DNA from: Clytia hemisphaerica
Lineage: Eukaryota; Cnidaria; Hydrozoa; Leptothecata; Clytiidae
Assembly (NCBI GenBank): GCA_902728285.1
Contig: CACVBU010000970.1
Span: 728,741 to 792,740 of the forward strand
Direction: 5' to 3'
DNA: 64,000 nt
Both the position numbers and the translations under genes were made by a program. Numbering within the stretch: position 1 is the first letter of the stretch; each line of letters begins with the position of its first letter. Shown here piece by piece: positions 12,090 to 23,935 of the stretch. The notes under the pieces are model-generated. The model was not told the DNA's origin. It made no database searches and saw only the letters and a list, made by a program, of their open reading frames with translations.

Positions 12090-12944
12090 ATGGGCACAAA
12101 ATCAAATTCCTTCCATAAATATCATAAACTTGAACCATAGGAGAGAAAATCTCCAAACAAATCTCCTCGCTCCCTTATCATCTATATTACAGAAGCATGT
12201 TGCTCCGATTACCCATTTAAAAGTTGGACAAAAATTTTTTTTTCGGTTAGAACATAATTTTTTTTTGAACAAATCTAAGACAACAGCGACGGTTGTTAAA
12301 AACAAGATAATTATGTCGCCTCGTAAAAATTTTAAAAGGACTTCTTTTGTTTTTTAGTACAATAAAGAGCAATCACAAATCAACTCCGACACAAAACATT
12401 GTATTTACATTTTGCAAAATGATACGATTTTAATTTTCACTCTCTAATTTATGCGAATAAATTTATTATGATGTTACCGTGGCTACAAGGATTTCAAAAT
12501 AACAGCTACGGAATAATGTATTTTTATGAAGTTTGATTATTGAACTGTGTTTTTTGCATAATTTATTCCATTGCAACAAAAAAGTTCTTTTTTGAATCAA
12601 AAATTTTTATTTCAATTATTCAAAAATAGATTCATTGTTACGTTGAATTAAAACAATCTAATCATAGGATAATGAAAGTGAAAGTAAATCCAAATTATGA
12701 TGTGAATTTTAGAGACCTGAAAAACCCGGGTTAAACAAGTGATACTTTTATGGACATACCTGGTTATCAAACTAATCAGTGAACATTGAAACAATGAAAC
12801 ACATAAGACGGTCAAAATACAAAAAAAATAAATAAAAATGAAAGCATATCATCTATTGAGAGAAACTATGAACACTATTGAAAAAGATTTTCGAAAAAGA
12901 AATAAAAAAGCTATTAAACGCTTTTCTTTATAAAAACAACCCAC

Positions 12945-13380
12945 TACACGTTTTTTTTTTTATTAGAACCTAGTTTATAAGAACATATAGGCTGAAATTC
13001 GTCGAAAAATTAAGAACATCTTAAGAACATGCCCAGCCTCAGTTTGGAAAAAATGACAAGAAACTACAATTTTTTCCTCTTTTTAAGCAGTTTTAACCGA
13101 ATTTAGGGGTGGTCTCCAATGCATTACAATATTCCCTTAAGAAATCATTCCAATTTTATTATTTTGTACAAAACTTTTTGAACGTAAAATATTTAAAAAA
13201 AAATATTGTCCAAATTTTGCCAAATTTAAGTGCTCTTTATTTTGTATCATATTATCGATTTAGAGTAGTCTGAAAAATTAAGAACGCATTTAAGAACATT
13301 TTAGGCTGAAAATTGCTAAAAAAATAAGCACATCCAGGCTCAGCCAAATTTTAGGTGTTCTAATAAAAAAAAAACGTGTA
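12945..13380. mobile_element. AAGAACA-word MITE
   Basis: The termini TACACGTTTTTTTTT and AAAAAAAAACGTGTA are inverted. The interior contains TAAGAACATCTTAAGAACA-type words and CCCAGCCTCAG / CCAGGCTCAGCC motifs. No coding capacity. Confidence 0.65.
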
Positions 13381-13411
13381 TCAGAAAAATGCATACAGCT
13401 CAATAAATAAA

Positions 13412-13950
13412 GTTTCCAGAAAACTCAAACCATCGGGCTCTAAAGTGACATTTTCTTTGTTTAGAAAAAATAATAATAAAATAATGATTTTGCTAAGAAC
13501 ATTGATCTATGCTTATAAATAGTGATTCTTACAGATAAAGATTCGTTTTTCAGCCAAAATAATAATAAGTGTTTCTAGAAAACTCAAACGATTGACCTCC
13601 ACCGTGACATTTTCATCTTAAAAAACTAATAAAAATAATAATAATATGGCTAAGAACATTGATGTATGCTTATTAAAAGTGATTCTTATAAATAAACATG
13701 CGTTTTTTGAGGCAACAAAATTTTTTTGCAAAAATCTGCTTGAGCCATCTTTTACCTATGATGTTACCCTACTTTCATGCAAAAAATCAGAAAAAATTAA
13801 TGAAGCAATTTTTCACAAAGTCCAAAAAACCTGTTTTTTATCTCGAAAATCGGGCTCCGTCACATTTTGGCCACTATTATTTTGCACCTTTGTACCAAAA
13901 ATCAAAAAATTCATATGATTCAATCCTCAGAAAAGTTAGTAACAGACGAA
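13412..13950. repeat. Degenerate direct repeats
   Basis: Two units of about 150 bp (from about 13425 and 13580) share AGAAAACTCAAAC, GTGACATTTTC, AATAATAATA and GCTAAGAACATTGAT. A third partial unit may start near 13840. The array ends in a short (GACGGACGAAC)n run near 13945. The ORFs 13646-13918 and 13698-14009 are two frames over this repeat and are not supported as genes. Confidence 0.55.
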
Positions 13951-14017
13951 CGGACGAACGGACGGACGAACACAGGTTAATTTATAGGACCTCCACCCCA
14001 CCGGGGTAGGTCCAAAA

Positions 14018-14446
14018 ATCGAGCTATGAAACCGAATTATGAAAGACCCGAGTTATGACATCATGACATTATAGTGCACCTTAATTTTCCGAGTTGAAAT
14101 AAACTCGGTCATTTTTGGTGCACCTCTAATTTTCGAGTTTTATAACTCGATTAATTATGGTGCACCTTAAAAGTTTCATAACTCGGCTTTTGAAGATGCA
14201 CTTAAAAGGGCCGAGTTAATTTTTTATACAACCAAGCTGACCAATTATATTGTAATCTTCTCTCTTTTCGAAAATTCGAATTCAAAAATTCGATTTTAAC
14301 GAAATCACAGCGGCAGGTATAAAACTATTTTTAAAATTCATCAAAACTTCTCATTTACGCAAAACATAAATGACCGAGTTATGGTGCATTTTAAAAAACC
14401 GAGTCATGACGTAATTAATTGGGTTTTCATAACCCGAGTTTTCTCA
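14018..14446. mobile_element. Word-bearing inverted element (CCGAGTTATGA)
   Basis: CGAGTTATGA-like and ATGGTGCACCTTAA-like words recur at least six times in both orientations. The outer parts are mutually inverted (CCGAGTTATGACATCATGAC on the left, GTCATGACGTAATTAATTGG on the right, followed by ATAACCCGAGTTTTCTCA). No ORF. Confidence 0.55.
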
Positions 14447-14879
14447 ACGATCAAACGCGCCAAAATCGACCCATACAGGCTTAAAAAGTGTAGTCAAAAT
14501 GATATTGGTCACTGAATCCAATCAATCGACTTTCCTTCTTTTACAGTAAAGTTTAGAAACATGGCTGTAAAATGATATACAGGACTGTAAAAGGTAAGAA
14601 TTGATAAAAACAATGAGACAGGGCTGTATTGATCGTCATTAAAACAGTGAGGCAGGGGTATTTTGAATAAGGGTGAGCTCTTATTCGAAGATACGTCCCT
14701 TGATGACGGAAAGACTGGCGTTTTTAAAATGCCCTTCCGAGTCTTGTTTAGTTTTGCATCAATATTCTAAGAACCAGGCAGTTTTGGAGATTTTTGTCGG
14801 TATGAAATTTTGTATGATAGAATCCCAATATTCTGGGTCCTATAAAATCCATAATGGATAAGAAAAATGAAAGAACCCA

Positions 14880-15186
14880 TGAGACGGTGCTATCTCGACT
14901 CATTCTCTCATCAAGGTCTAGCCAGAGTGTCTAGGTCTATCTAGACTCTTCTATTCTATTATGGTTGAGTTATAGGAGGCTCTGGGAGCCCATTCTCGCA
15001 ACTATAGATGCTTTGAGTAAGCATCCCGTCAGCACCTTGAACTGATTACCCGATTCCCCTCACATGGCATGGGTTGACCCGGGCGAAGATCTGTTCACTT
15101 GCCAAGTGAACCGTTGTGCGTGGGAATCGAACCTTGGTCACCTGTACAGGAATCAAAGTTGATGTCCACTATACCACAACGCCTCT
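14880..15186 (-). mobile_element. tRNA-derived SINE
   Basis: Read on the minus strand, the head (about 15183 down to 15112) carries an A-box-like TGGTATAGTGG and a perfect B-box GGTTCGATTCC, spaced as in tRNA genes. The ends GCGTTGTG and CACAACG can pair as a decayed acceptor stem. The D arm and T stem are too imperfect for a functional tRNA. A non-tRNA body of about 230 bp follows (CCCATGCCATGTGAGGGG and onwards). RNA polymerase III promoter plus body is the SINE architecture; the tail boundary is approximate. Confidence 0.6.
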
Positions 15187-15488
15187 TTTTATGTCACAAC
15201 GCCTCTTCTAGCTACAGGTCTAGGACATTGGTTTTCTCTTCCACTCCCAAACTTGCTCGAGTGGATAAAGGCACGACCCGATGGAACCCTTCCCTTCCTC
15301 TAAAATCAGTCAAGTTGCTCCTGGTGCTAAAATTACTCTAAATCTTGTCCCTTTTGAAAGATTCCGTCGTAAAATCGTATCATTCCTCATCATTGATAAA
15401 ATGAAACAGGAAAACCAACAATAATTTTTAATTTTAATCTCAATCCTAATTCCTCCTGATTGAAAGAGTTCAAAAGGGTATTTATTTA

Positions 15489-15798
15489 GGCTATTCCAAA
15501 GAAATTGTACAAACAGGCGGGGGTACAGGGGCATTGACGAATTTTTTTCACTAACAGACTAACCCCCCTGGAAATTTTGGATAACAAACTATCCCCTGGA
15601 AATAAGGGGTCGACACCCCCTGGATAGTGAATTTTTGTGAAAAAGGGCCTGGAAGATGACTATTGATGTCAGGTTATGAAGAGAGAACCCCTGCCCTGGA
15701 AAATCTGCAAAACGAACTAAAACCCTTTGGAAAATCAAGGCTCAGCTCCCTGGAAAAGTTCGTCAATACCCCTGTATGGTTTAAAAATGGAATAGCCC
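15489..15798. mobile_element. GGGCYNTTCCA-terminus element, CCCCTGGA words
   Basis: It starts GGCTATTCCAAAGAAATTG and ends with the matching GGAATAGCCC. A second inverted layer inside, ACAGGGGCATTGACGAA against TTCGTCAATACCCCTGT, extends the TIR. The interior holds at least six CCCCTGGA/CCCTGGA words. ORFs crossing this region are read-through. Confidence 0.7.
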
Positions 15799-15997
15799 AT
15801 CTAGAAGAAAAGAATTTCTTCTTACCTTGAATGTTTTTATAAAAAAATATTGTAGCCAATCTTGATCTCAGGACTCAGCAATTTGTTTTTCATGAGAAAG
15901 TGTTTATGATTTTGCATGTTTTTGGAAATTCGAACATTCGATTCGAATGTCAATCGAACAAAAACGTTCGAAATTACACTTAAGGCCTTAGATACAC

Positions 15998-16640
15998 CTT
16001 GTCGCGGAAGAAGAGTAAGTAACGCACTATTTACATCGCAGCATTTGAATAAAGCGTTCATATCGGAGTTGTAGAAAAACCGATTCGGTGGTAGTCTGAT
16101 TTCCAAAACCTATAACAAGGAACTTTATCATTAGAAGATGAGCACAACCCTGAGAAAAGGATGCAATTTTAAGAAAACTTTAGAAAATCTAAGACAGTTT
16201 TCAGTAAGAATTTTAAGATATCCGCTAGACAAAATAAAGACGTCTCATAAAACATTTACTAAAAGCATCGAAACTTGATTAATTAGACTTAAAAGCCATT
16301 TAAACAATCGAACAGAAACCAACGAATTGAAACTTTATGTGATAGCTGAACACTTTCTTTATAAAGTACAAAAAATCTAGCTGTATAAAACAATTATAAA
16401 TTTGAAATGTATACAATATCAACAAAATCATCAATAAATCCCAAAAATCTACAAAAAAATTCTCATTTGCAAAAAGACTTTAATCAAGTACCTGATAGTG
16501 AAACCCTGAGTTTCAGAGGCTAAGTTTATAAGTTTATAAAAGGCATTTTAATCGAACCTTTAATTCCCGTAGTGCCTGGTGATACAATCATGATGTAGCC
16601 GTTACTATCTCTCGCAAGGCTAAACGAGCTTCCAAACACC
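15998..16640 (-). other. Two exon-like segments, unassigned
   Basis: On the minus strand, 16640-16558 reads as an open segment with an FG-GAP-like flavour (FGSSFSLARDSNGYIMIV) ending at AAAG|GTTCGA. Segment 16109-15998 has a good acceptor (TTGTTATAG) and donor (CAAG|GTGTAT). Joined by phase, the second segment hits a stop after about 26 residues; in another frame it stays open but does not match the first. No acceptor is visible for the first, which abuts a MITE. This may be the remains of a gene or chance. Confidence 0.18.
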
Positions 16641-16913
16641 CCGGTGGAACTTCTTCCCACGATGGTGATGAAAATTTCTATTGAAACCCCAATCGGGATA
16701 GAAATTCTATTGTTCCCAGGGCAAAAAATCCAATTCGGATGGTTTTGTAATGCAATTTTCCCTATTGAATTTCAAATGGGGCTAAAAACAAAGTCGACTT
16801 TCCAGTGCAGCTGTAATTAAAGGATATTCTTCCAACCGGTGACGAAGTTTTAGCCCGATTTTCTGGTGGGTAGGAAGTCTCACCCGGTCTGTGACACAGG
16901 GGGTGTTTTCAAC
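16633..16913. mobile_element. TCTCACAG-family MITE
   Basis: The right end, CCGGTCTGTGACACAGGGGG, is the family terminus. The left end starts AACACCCCGGTGGAA and appears shortened. Interior words resemble those at 11344 and 49025. Confidence 0.5.
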
Positions 16914-17411
16914 GTTAACACTTTGAGTACGTTAGGGGCGTTAAACATATGTTGTTTTTTCTTAACTCTAAATTCTCTGTATCTGAGAACTTCGAAAGAT
17001 CCTGTAACAAGCTTTTTCAAGGATTTCTACGAGATTTCTATAATCTCAAGGAGAGAAATCATGTAAAAATTACTTTTCCTACCGTCAGGGTTCATGTTAA
17101 GTATAGTATAAAAAATGCAAGAGTTGCAATATAAACGAGGAGCGGTAACAAGTGAAACCAGGAACAGGTCATTCAGCCTCTATTGTTATGGATCCATGTA
17201 AATTATCATAAATTCTATATTGAACATCCAATACTAAAATAGTCGAACAAGCTATCCATTTGATTTTTAAATTTCTATTTCCAAAGTTCATCAATCAAAA
17301 CAACAATTTTTAATCAGCCTTAATTCGACAGTCTAGTTTGGTAGGTTGAACAACTCAGTTCGCAGCTACTTGAAAATTAAAACTAGACCATACATTTTCG
17401 CTCAAGAACCA

Positions 17412-20400
17412 TTATGTTTTCTTTTTGTACATTTCGGCCTCTTTTCGGCCTTTCCGAGCCATGTACCAGTGATAGAGCGGCGGACAACAATGTCGCGTCA
17501 TTGGACCAAGTCCGTTGAAGAATCCACATAACAATAAATCGTTTCTTGGTTTGTATACACAATCGTAAACGCATTCGGCGACGTACTCTGGAGGCATACC
17601 CGACGCTGTCGTTTTGTCCATTACTGTAAGTATAAAAATAAGATAAAAATTTGAAAATTTGGGGAAATATTTTAATTCGAATTACAGGGAGATTCGAATA
17701 ATAGAGGTTCGAATTAGAGAGAGTTGACTGTAATGTTAAAATAAGGAATTTATTAGTAAGGACAGAGGAATGTAAAGAGATGGAAAAACAGTTTCTTGAA
17801 AACAATGGAAAAACGGCTCGCCATATACCAGGTCTCTTGCCCTTAAGGGAGTTGATGTCGAGTTAATAGGGTTCTTTTGTTGTCGCTATAAAAAATCCGC
17901 ATAATTAGCGAGTTGTGACAAAATTCTTTTGTTTCAAGCCTAATTATGCGCAAACTTTTAGGGCTTATATTTTGGGTACACCTCTCCTATACGAAAAAGT
18001 ACCTATATCTTCTTGCTCAGAATTTCCTAGCGATTCTACTGATATAACCGCATCATGACCGCACCATTATATAGAGGGCCATAGCTCGAGAAAATTCTAA
18101 CTTCATCTTGATTTTACTTGAGTTCTAACAGTTTTACAAGAATCAATTTAATATCATTGCGTTAAGAATTTCTTTTGCTATACACTGTAAAAAAATTGCT
18201 CCTTACTCCTAAAAATTCAACTAGTAATCGGCGAAAAAGGAAAAACTAATTTTCATTTTTATCGTCAAATCATGTAGAAACCGTCCGATTTGTATGGCGG
18301 GCCGTCTTTTCTGGACTTTCATTTAATGACCTAATCAACGTTTTTACAATAGAATTTTCAATAGAAGTGATCGTTGAACTTTGAGTAATCAGAAAAGCTG
18401 TTTTTCCATCTTTTTACATTCCTTTGGTAAGGAGTTGCTTACAAATTAATGTTCTTTACTTTTAGCAGGGAAGTTCTTCCTTGAAATGATTTTTGTAAAA
18501 CTTGCTACTGGAAGAAAGTCTTGTTCTTTGAAGTCAGCACCCGGTCTTCAACATGAAAGCGTTTTTAACGCTTATAATTATAATGCAAAGGTTAAATATA
18601 AGACGAAAGAGTAGGCAACCAATATTTCCTAATCAGGGTGTGTCAAAAACGAAATGCCGCTTGTTGATTTTTTGAAATTTTTCCAACCCCCCGGACCTTA
18701 TAAGAACCCCCCCCCCCCCCCGTTTATTAATTTTTAAGAATATTTTCAGCTGTCAAAGAGAAGGCCCCTTATTTTGCTCTAAATAGCCTGACTTTAGCCT
18801 GTATTTACCTTACTTTAGGTTTTCAGAAGTACAATTTCCAACTCCCCGCCAATTAGGTCCCCCCGTTTATTAAAATCTCGAAAATTTTCCACCCCCCCCC
18901 CGTTTATTTGGAACCTAAGAGTAACTGTATTTCCTCAAATTTTTCCTTATTGCAAATGGGTCGAGCAACTATTTTAGGGTCCAATTATGGTTAGTAAGCG
19001 TATGAAATTATATAAGCCCCGCTCTTTACTCCCAGGTGCCCAATAAACGCCGCCTTTCAAATTTTTTCCAACTTCCCCCGGGCCTTATTAGCCCCCCCCC
19101 CCCGTTTTTATAAACTAAAAATGTTTTTTCCTTATCATCAAAAGGAAATGTTCCCATAAAGTGTGTCAAATTAAGTGTTTGCTCAAAAGTTCTGTCGATT
19201 GTCTCTTATTTGATCTTTACTTGACTGAGGCTCTTCGTTGAACTTATTGAGAATTTTTTTAAATTACAGAGAGACGATTGTAAAACTTTTTTTGTCCTAT
19301 CTGAGGAAACTGTGTTTTGGTGTCAAGCAAAAGATTTTAAAATTGTACCTCCATGTTTTTCACCGTCCGGAGTGAATGCATTCTTGGAGAGATTTGTCCG
19401 GATGTAACCAGGGTTAATGGTTGAAATGTTGATTCCTTCACCACATACTTCTGCGCGGAGTGAATCGAAAAACGCTTGTGATGCATGCTTAGAAGATGCG
19501 TCTATGGGAAAGATAAGGGTGATATCTCAAGTCAGTGGGTCTACCAACTATAATCTCTTATGATTTCATACAAAAAAGGGTCCTTGTGGATTTTTTTTAA
19601 CTTGTTTAGAAGGGTTTTTCAACAAAAAATGCTTGTGATGATGCGTCAATGAGAAAGAGGAAGAGTGAGCGCCTATCAAATACAATATTATCGTCTCCAT
19701 TGCTCTAACAAAAAAGCCACCCAGCCCACGAAAGATAATTCTGAATTTGGTATCAAATATTATTTCTGATTCAATCTGAGGGGGATTTTGAAAATTAACA
19801 CTAGAAATAATCAAGAGACGTTTTTTAACATATCCCTTAATAAATGAAGGGTAAATTTGCAACGAGTCAAAAATTAACGGGGTTTTTATTAACACGAAAA
19901 TTTTCCATTCGTGTTAATTACGCGTCTCCTAATATAAATATTATTACTTACAAGCACATCTGTAAGGGATAGCAACAACAGCTTGTAAACTACCAATGCT
20001 GACAATGTGTCCAGTCCTCCTTGATAGCATGGATGGTAAAACAGCTGGAAAGATTAATGAAAGAATCGTGTATCGATTATATGAATATCGATAAAGGCAT
20101 AGAAAATTCTTCTTTTCACATATATCGAGTCGATTAATCGATGAACTGAAAAAAAAACTAACAGTATCACATGCTTAGGGTTGCAATCGACTTTGGAGAA
20201 TCTGGACAAAACGTATAGACTTAGACTTTATTACTTTAAAAGGGATAATTAGATGGTTTGAGATTTTTTGCCTCGAGAAACCCTCTGTGGTTTTGAGTAA
20301 AATCGCCAAGTATTTTTGTCTAACTTTATTCTAAAGCCGAGATAATAAACTTTAAAATTTCTGAAAATGGGTTCTCACACGGTTCTTACGTTGAAATTAT

Positions 20401-22518
20401 ATTGCTTTTTTATGGTCAAAAACTTGTAACTTAATTATCTCGACTTTGGGAAATATTCAGGCAAAAATATTTTGAGATTTTGCTCAGGACAATGGAATTT
20501 TTCCATATGCCAAATATCCCAAACCACCTGAATGGAAATCTGTCCAAAGAAGGAAAAGTTGCAACACTTTTAGACCTTAGGGTAGAAAATTCTAGGTTCA
20601 CCAAGGCCTATCCGAGCATTGTCATTGCTGTGTACACAAGATAATATTTCATAGAGGATAATATTTCATAGAGGACATTGTTTGCCGAGTGTTTAATCAT
20701 TGAATATAAAATAGTATATTATAGGTCTTACCAGAATCCTTTACCAGCCGAAATTTTCAATACAAAAAGTAGAAAAGCAACTCCGAAAACCCTTGGGAAA
20801 ATTTTTTTTTATTTGTCATGATGACGATTTTGCAAAGAATCGAAAATTTGACGTTTTTACATCACTTGTGTTATTCTTGTTTATGTATTGAATTTCAAGC
20901 CTTACAAGATGCATATTTTTGGAGTTGCTTTTCTACTATTTGTTTAGCTATTACCTTTGACAAGGTTGACAGGTCCAAAATAATTGACTTCCATCATCTT
21001 CCGGTGAACCTCAATATCAGTATCAATGACAGTACCACGAAGACTAACACCTGCATTGCTGATCAGAATGTCAACAAAACAATGGTTGGATTCGATTTCT
21101 TGGATACAGTTGTCAATGTCCTTCTTCTGTGTGATGTCCATCGAATAAACTACCGGCCATTTTGAATTCTATTTTGTGGAAGAAAAAGTATATATGATAA
21201 TTGCAAAATCGTTCGTGTGAGAATTCATTCTAATGAGACTTTGTAAAATACCTATTAAGTTGTAATACACTTTCTTTTTTATAAGAACAATTTTATAAGA
21301 ACAATGAGGCTCAAAAATGCCAAAAAATAAGAACAATTTAAGAACAGTTGAGAGGCTGAGTTAGAGAGTTATAGCAAAAAGAATCACTGGTTTCTAAAAT
21401 CCTCTAAATAGTAAAGTAAATAACCAAAACTTGTTTTTTACCTTAGAAAAAATAAGAAAAAATAAGAACAATACAAGGCTCAAAGTGCCAAAAAAATAAG
21501 AACAGCCGAGCCTCAGCAAAAATTTTCTTATAAAAAAAAGTGTATGTATCTTTCTTATTTAGACTTCCTACTTTAGGTATAAAGTTTTAAGAGTTTCTAA
21601 CCCTTCAAATGATTTAGGATTCCTTTATTATGAACATTTAAACGACCCTATAGCTTTGTGTGCAACTCTTAGAAAGAGGATTTTGATGAGGGTCTGCAAA
21701 AGAGAAACCTATTGCTAACACATGCACTGCACACATCTTGCTTTGGATTACACCAATTTTCTGTCCGGTTATGATATGGTCTGCAATTTAAAATCAAGAA
21801 TACATAATAAAAAAAGTATCACCTCATCTCCAGAGATTTCTTTCTTGACACGTTTCAATTCGACCACGTTTCGTGCACACAAAATCACTTTTGCACCTTC
21901 CTCTGCAAATTTCTTTGCACACGCTATAAGAAAAGTTGGTAAAAATACAAAATTCAGAAGAAAAGGGCAGAGAGGAGTAACATAGTAATAATTAAAATGG
22001 AAATTTTTAACATAATACTAAGTCAGAACAAATTTCGTAAATTTTTAACATCATACATTATACTAAGTCAAAACCAATTTCATAAGACCTTTTCTAGGCA
22101 CTTTCAACTAGGGCCCGACCAACCATTATTTCAAACTTTTCTAATAATACAAGGAGCCTCAATAGTGTCCAGAAGATATCTTTTAAAAAGATCATGATAT
22201 AGATTTAACTACAACAAAAGTAGAGATGGACGAGAATTGATCATTTCATTGCTAAATAATATGTATTTGGTCATTAAAGCTCAAATTTGTTTTTAGTGAA
22301 AACATCACCCCCTTAACTTATTCTTCTCTTGAGCTCGATCCTAAACTTGAGCTCCTAGAAAAGAGGAAAAAATATTATCACCTACCTTCGCCTAACCCAG
22401 AAGATGCACCGGTGACCAGAACAATTTTATCTTTCACTGGAACTGCGGTCAATATGAACTTTCGATACAAAGAGTACAAGATTCTTATGACAATGAAAGG
22501 TATAATGAAAACAAACAT
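17412..22518 (-). CDS. DHRS7B: Dehydrogenase/reductase SDR family member 7B-like
   Basis: Six exons (22518-22386, 21923-21823, 21168-20955, 20044-19952, 19501-19349, 17623-17412) join with consistent phases into 301 aa (human DHRS7B is about 325). Classical SDR motifs are in order: an N-terminal hydrophobic anchor ([18 protein letters not shown]), the NADP-binding TGASSGLGE at about residue 37, the structural SNAG motif (in LISNAGVS), the catalytic Ser in IVSIGS, the active-site YASSK with Tyr and Lys, then [11 protein letters not shown]. The C-terminal exon keeps the family block around [14 protein letters not shown]7B proteins are membrane-anchored NADP(H)-dependent reductases of ER or peroxisome membranes, linked to ether-lipid synthesis; the exact substrate here is inference. 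Introns are full of MITEs (18660, 20237, 21266). The stop codon has no AATAAA immediately downstream. The start was chosen because it gives the anchor and no earlier exon is visible. Confidence 0.93.
18660..19110. repeat. Poly-C module repeats in DHRS7B last intron
   Basis: Three related modules combine a TTTTTCCAAC-like stretch, CCTTATNAG, a run of C and GTTTATTAA (about 18665-18735, 18835-18910, 19050-19115). They look like repeated words of one element whose ends I cannot define. Confidence 0.5.
20237..20530. mobile_element. AAAGGGATAATTAGATGG MITE, copy a
   Basis: It begins AAAGGGATAATTAGATGG and is almost wholly palindromic. The right side returns TTTTGCTCAGGACAATGG and ATATCCCAAACCACCTGAA. 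Related copies lie at 39914, 41705 and 57433. It sits in DHRS7B intron 3. TA-flanked ends suggest a Tc1/mariner-type MITE. Confidence 0.65.
21266..21544. mobile_element. AAGAACA-word MITE in DHRS7B intron 2
   Basis: The termini TACACTTTCTTTTTTATAAG and CTTATAAAAAAAAGTGTA are inverted. It has at least six AAGAACA words plus ATGAGGCTCAAAAATGCC and CAAGGCTCAAAGTGCC. Confidence 0.75.
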
Positions 22519-23449
22519 TTTGTATTTTTCCTTGTATAATTTTAAAGCTTTGTCATTTGTTTATTTGCATCTAAAAGTGTAAAGCAACAGTAATTTTTAT
22601 TCTAATCTATTTTATAGCAATAGATGTTATAACCCTTAAGGAAACTAATTTTTAGCAGAAACTTATATTCTTGGTCCAAAAAAAATTCCAAAAAATCGCA
22701 GCTTTTCCCTATTTTGGACACATTTCTTTCATTTTTCTAGGGATTTTTCAAATTTTTTGATGAATAAAGGCAAAAATTAGTTCCTTTAAGGTACAAAGAA
22801 TAACGCTGAATATTCCCATGTAAAAAGATTAATATTTAATAAGCAGACTGTCAATCTGTCAATTAAAGAAAACTAGTACTCGGTTTAAAATAAAATGACT
22901 TTTCAGTCTTATGTTCAGAGGATGATTTTTAAAAATTGTATGTAAATCAAGAATTTAGTTATAAAAAGATGGTGTTGGTGTGTAAATGCAAGCGTAATAC
23001 ATACTACTGAATAAAAAAATCACTTCCGTTTAACTTGTATGATAACTGATGATGCGTAAGCCAAAAAGCTTTTCACAGTATCTCAATTTTCAAAACTTAA
23101 TAATGACGACAACTCACTCAAAATTTTTTGGAAGGACTAAAAAATAAGTAATTTCTCAGAGTATTGTACACCTAATAAATAAAATTAAATTAAAATAATA
23201 CTGTAATGTCTAATAAAGTGGCTTGGGTTAAAAACTGTTTGGGTGAATGCGTGATTGAGTGAAAATTGGAAGAATGAAAGAATTGTAAGCTATCTGTTTT
23301 ACCTAATTTCGATTCATCAAAAAATCATTATATCAAATGCCAAATAAATCTTCATTTCCAATCTGTAGGCAAGGCCCGAAATAACGATTTCAAGTCCGAT
23401 CAGAGTTGCTTTAGCTTGAAGATTATGATTTTTGGGTCGAATAAGAAGC
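22519..23449. other. Intergenic, no gene seen
   Basis: AT-rich upstream region between DHRS7B and the SDR gene. No promoter element stands out. Confidence 0.4.
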
Positions 23450-23675
23450 TACATGTTTTTTTTTATAAGCAAGTGTATGCCCCTTGGTCAGGCTCAAGTA
23501 TGCTTAAGTGTTCAAAGCATCCAGGCATAATTTATGCTTATTATATGCTTAAGAATCATGCGTATGATTCACCCCGAGCCAAGTTTTTAATGAAATTTCA
23601 AAAATTTTGTAAAAATTCTTCCAATCTGAGCCTTAATATGCTTATAAGTGTTATGCTTATAAAAAAAAACATGTA
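23450..23675. mobile_element. MITE of the AAGAACA design with TATGCTTA words
   Basis: The ends TACATGTTTTTTTTTATAAG and CTTATAAAAAAAAACATGTA are inverted like the AAGAACA family. All internal words are TATGCTTA / ATAAGCA variants, and it carries GTCAGGCTCAAGTATGC. The ORF at 23416-23703 reads through it. Confidence 0.7.
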
Positions 23676-23935
23676 TTTGGGTCGGTCAATGTCCGATGTC
23701 TGACCGTTATTTCCAGCCCTAGTAGGTGAAGAGAATTCTTTCTAGAAAAATCTGGCATTTTCTTAAGATGAATATATGAATTGACATTTAATTTTTATAA
23801 AACTATTTTTAAAAATTAAGTTTTGAAAAAAAATACTAAAATATCTTAGTAAAAAACAGGCAAGAGAATAAGAGGAAATTATTCTCTTCAAGGGTTACTT
23901 CGATTCAAAACAACATTATATCCCCTGAACAAAAA

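Noticed and set aside
13646..14009. Overlapping plus ORFs of 90 and 103 codons
   Set aside because: Overlapping frames over a degenerate direct repeat with a short (GACG)n-type tail; no family match.
15112..15183. Functional tRNA gene on the minus strand
   Set aside because: A and B boxes are good, but the D arm and T stem are imperfect and a non-tRNA body follows, so a SINE is the better call.
17383..17805. 140-codon minus ORF overlapping the DHRS7B last exon
   Set aside because: It is in a different frame from the exon and reads through the intron; the 69-residue frame matches the DHRS7B C-terminus.
21741..21785. Possible extra DHRS7B exon after ATTGCAG on the minus strand
   Set aside because: Its phase does not fit: in the required frame it hits a stop, while exon 21923-21823 joins directly and in phase to 21168-20955.
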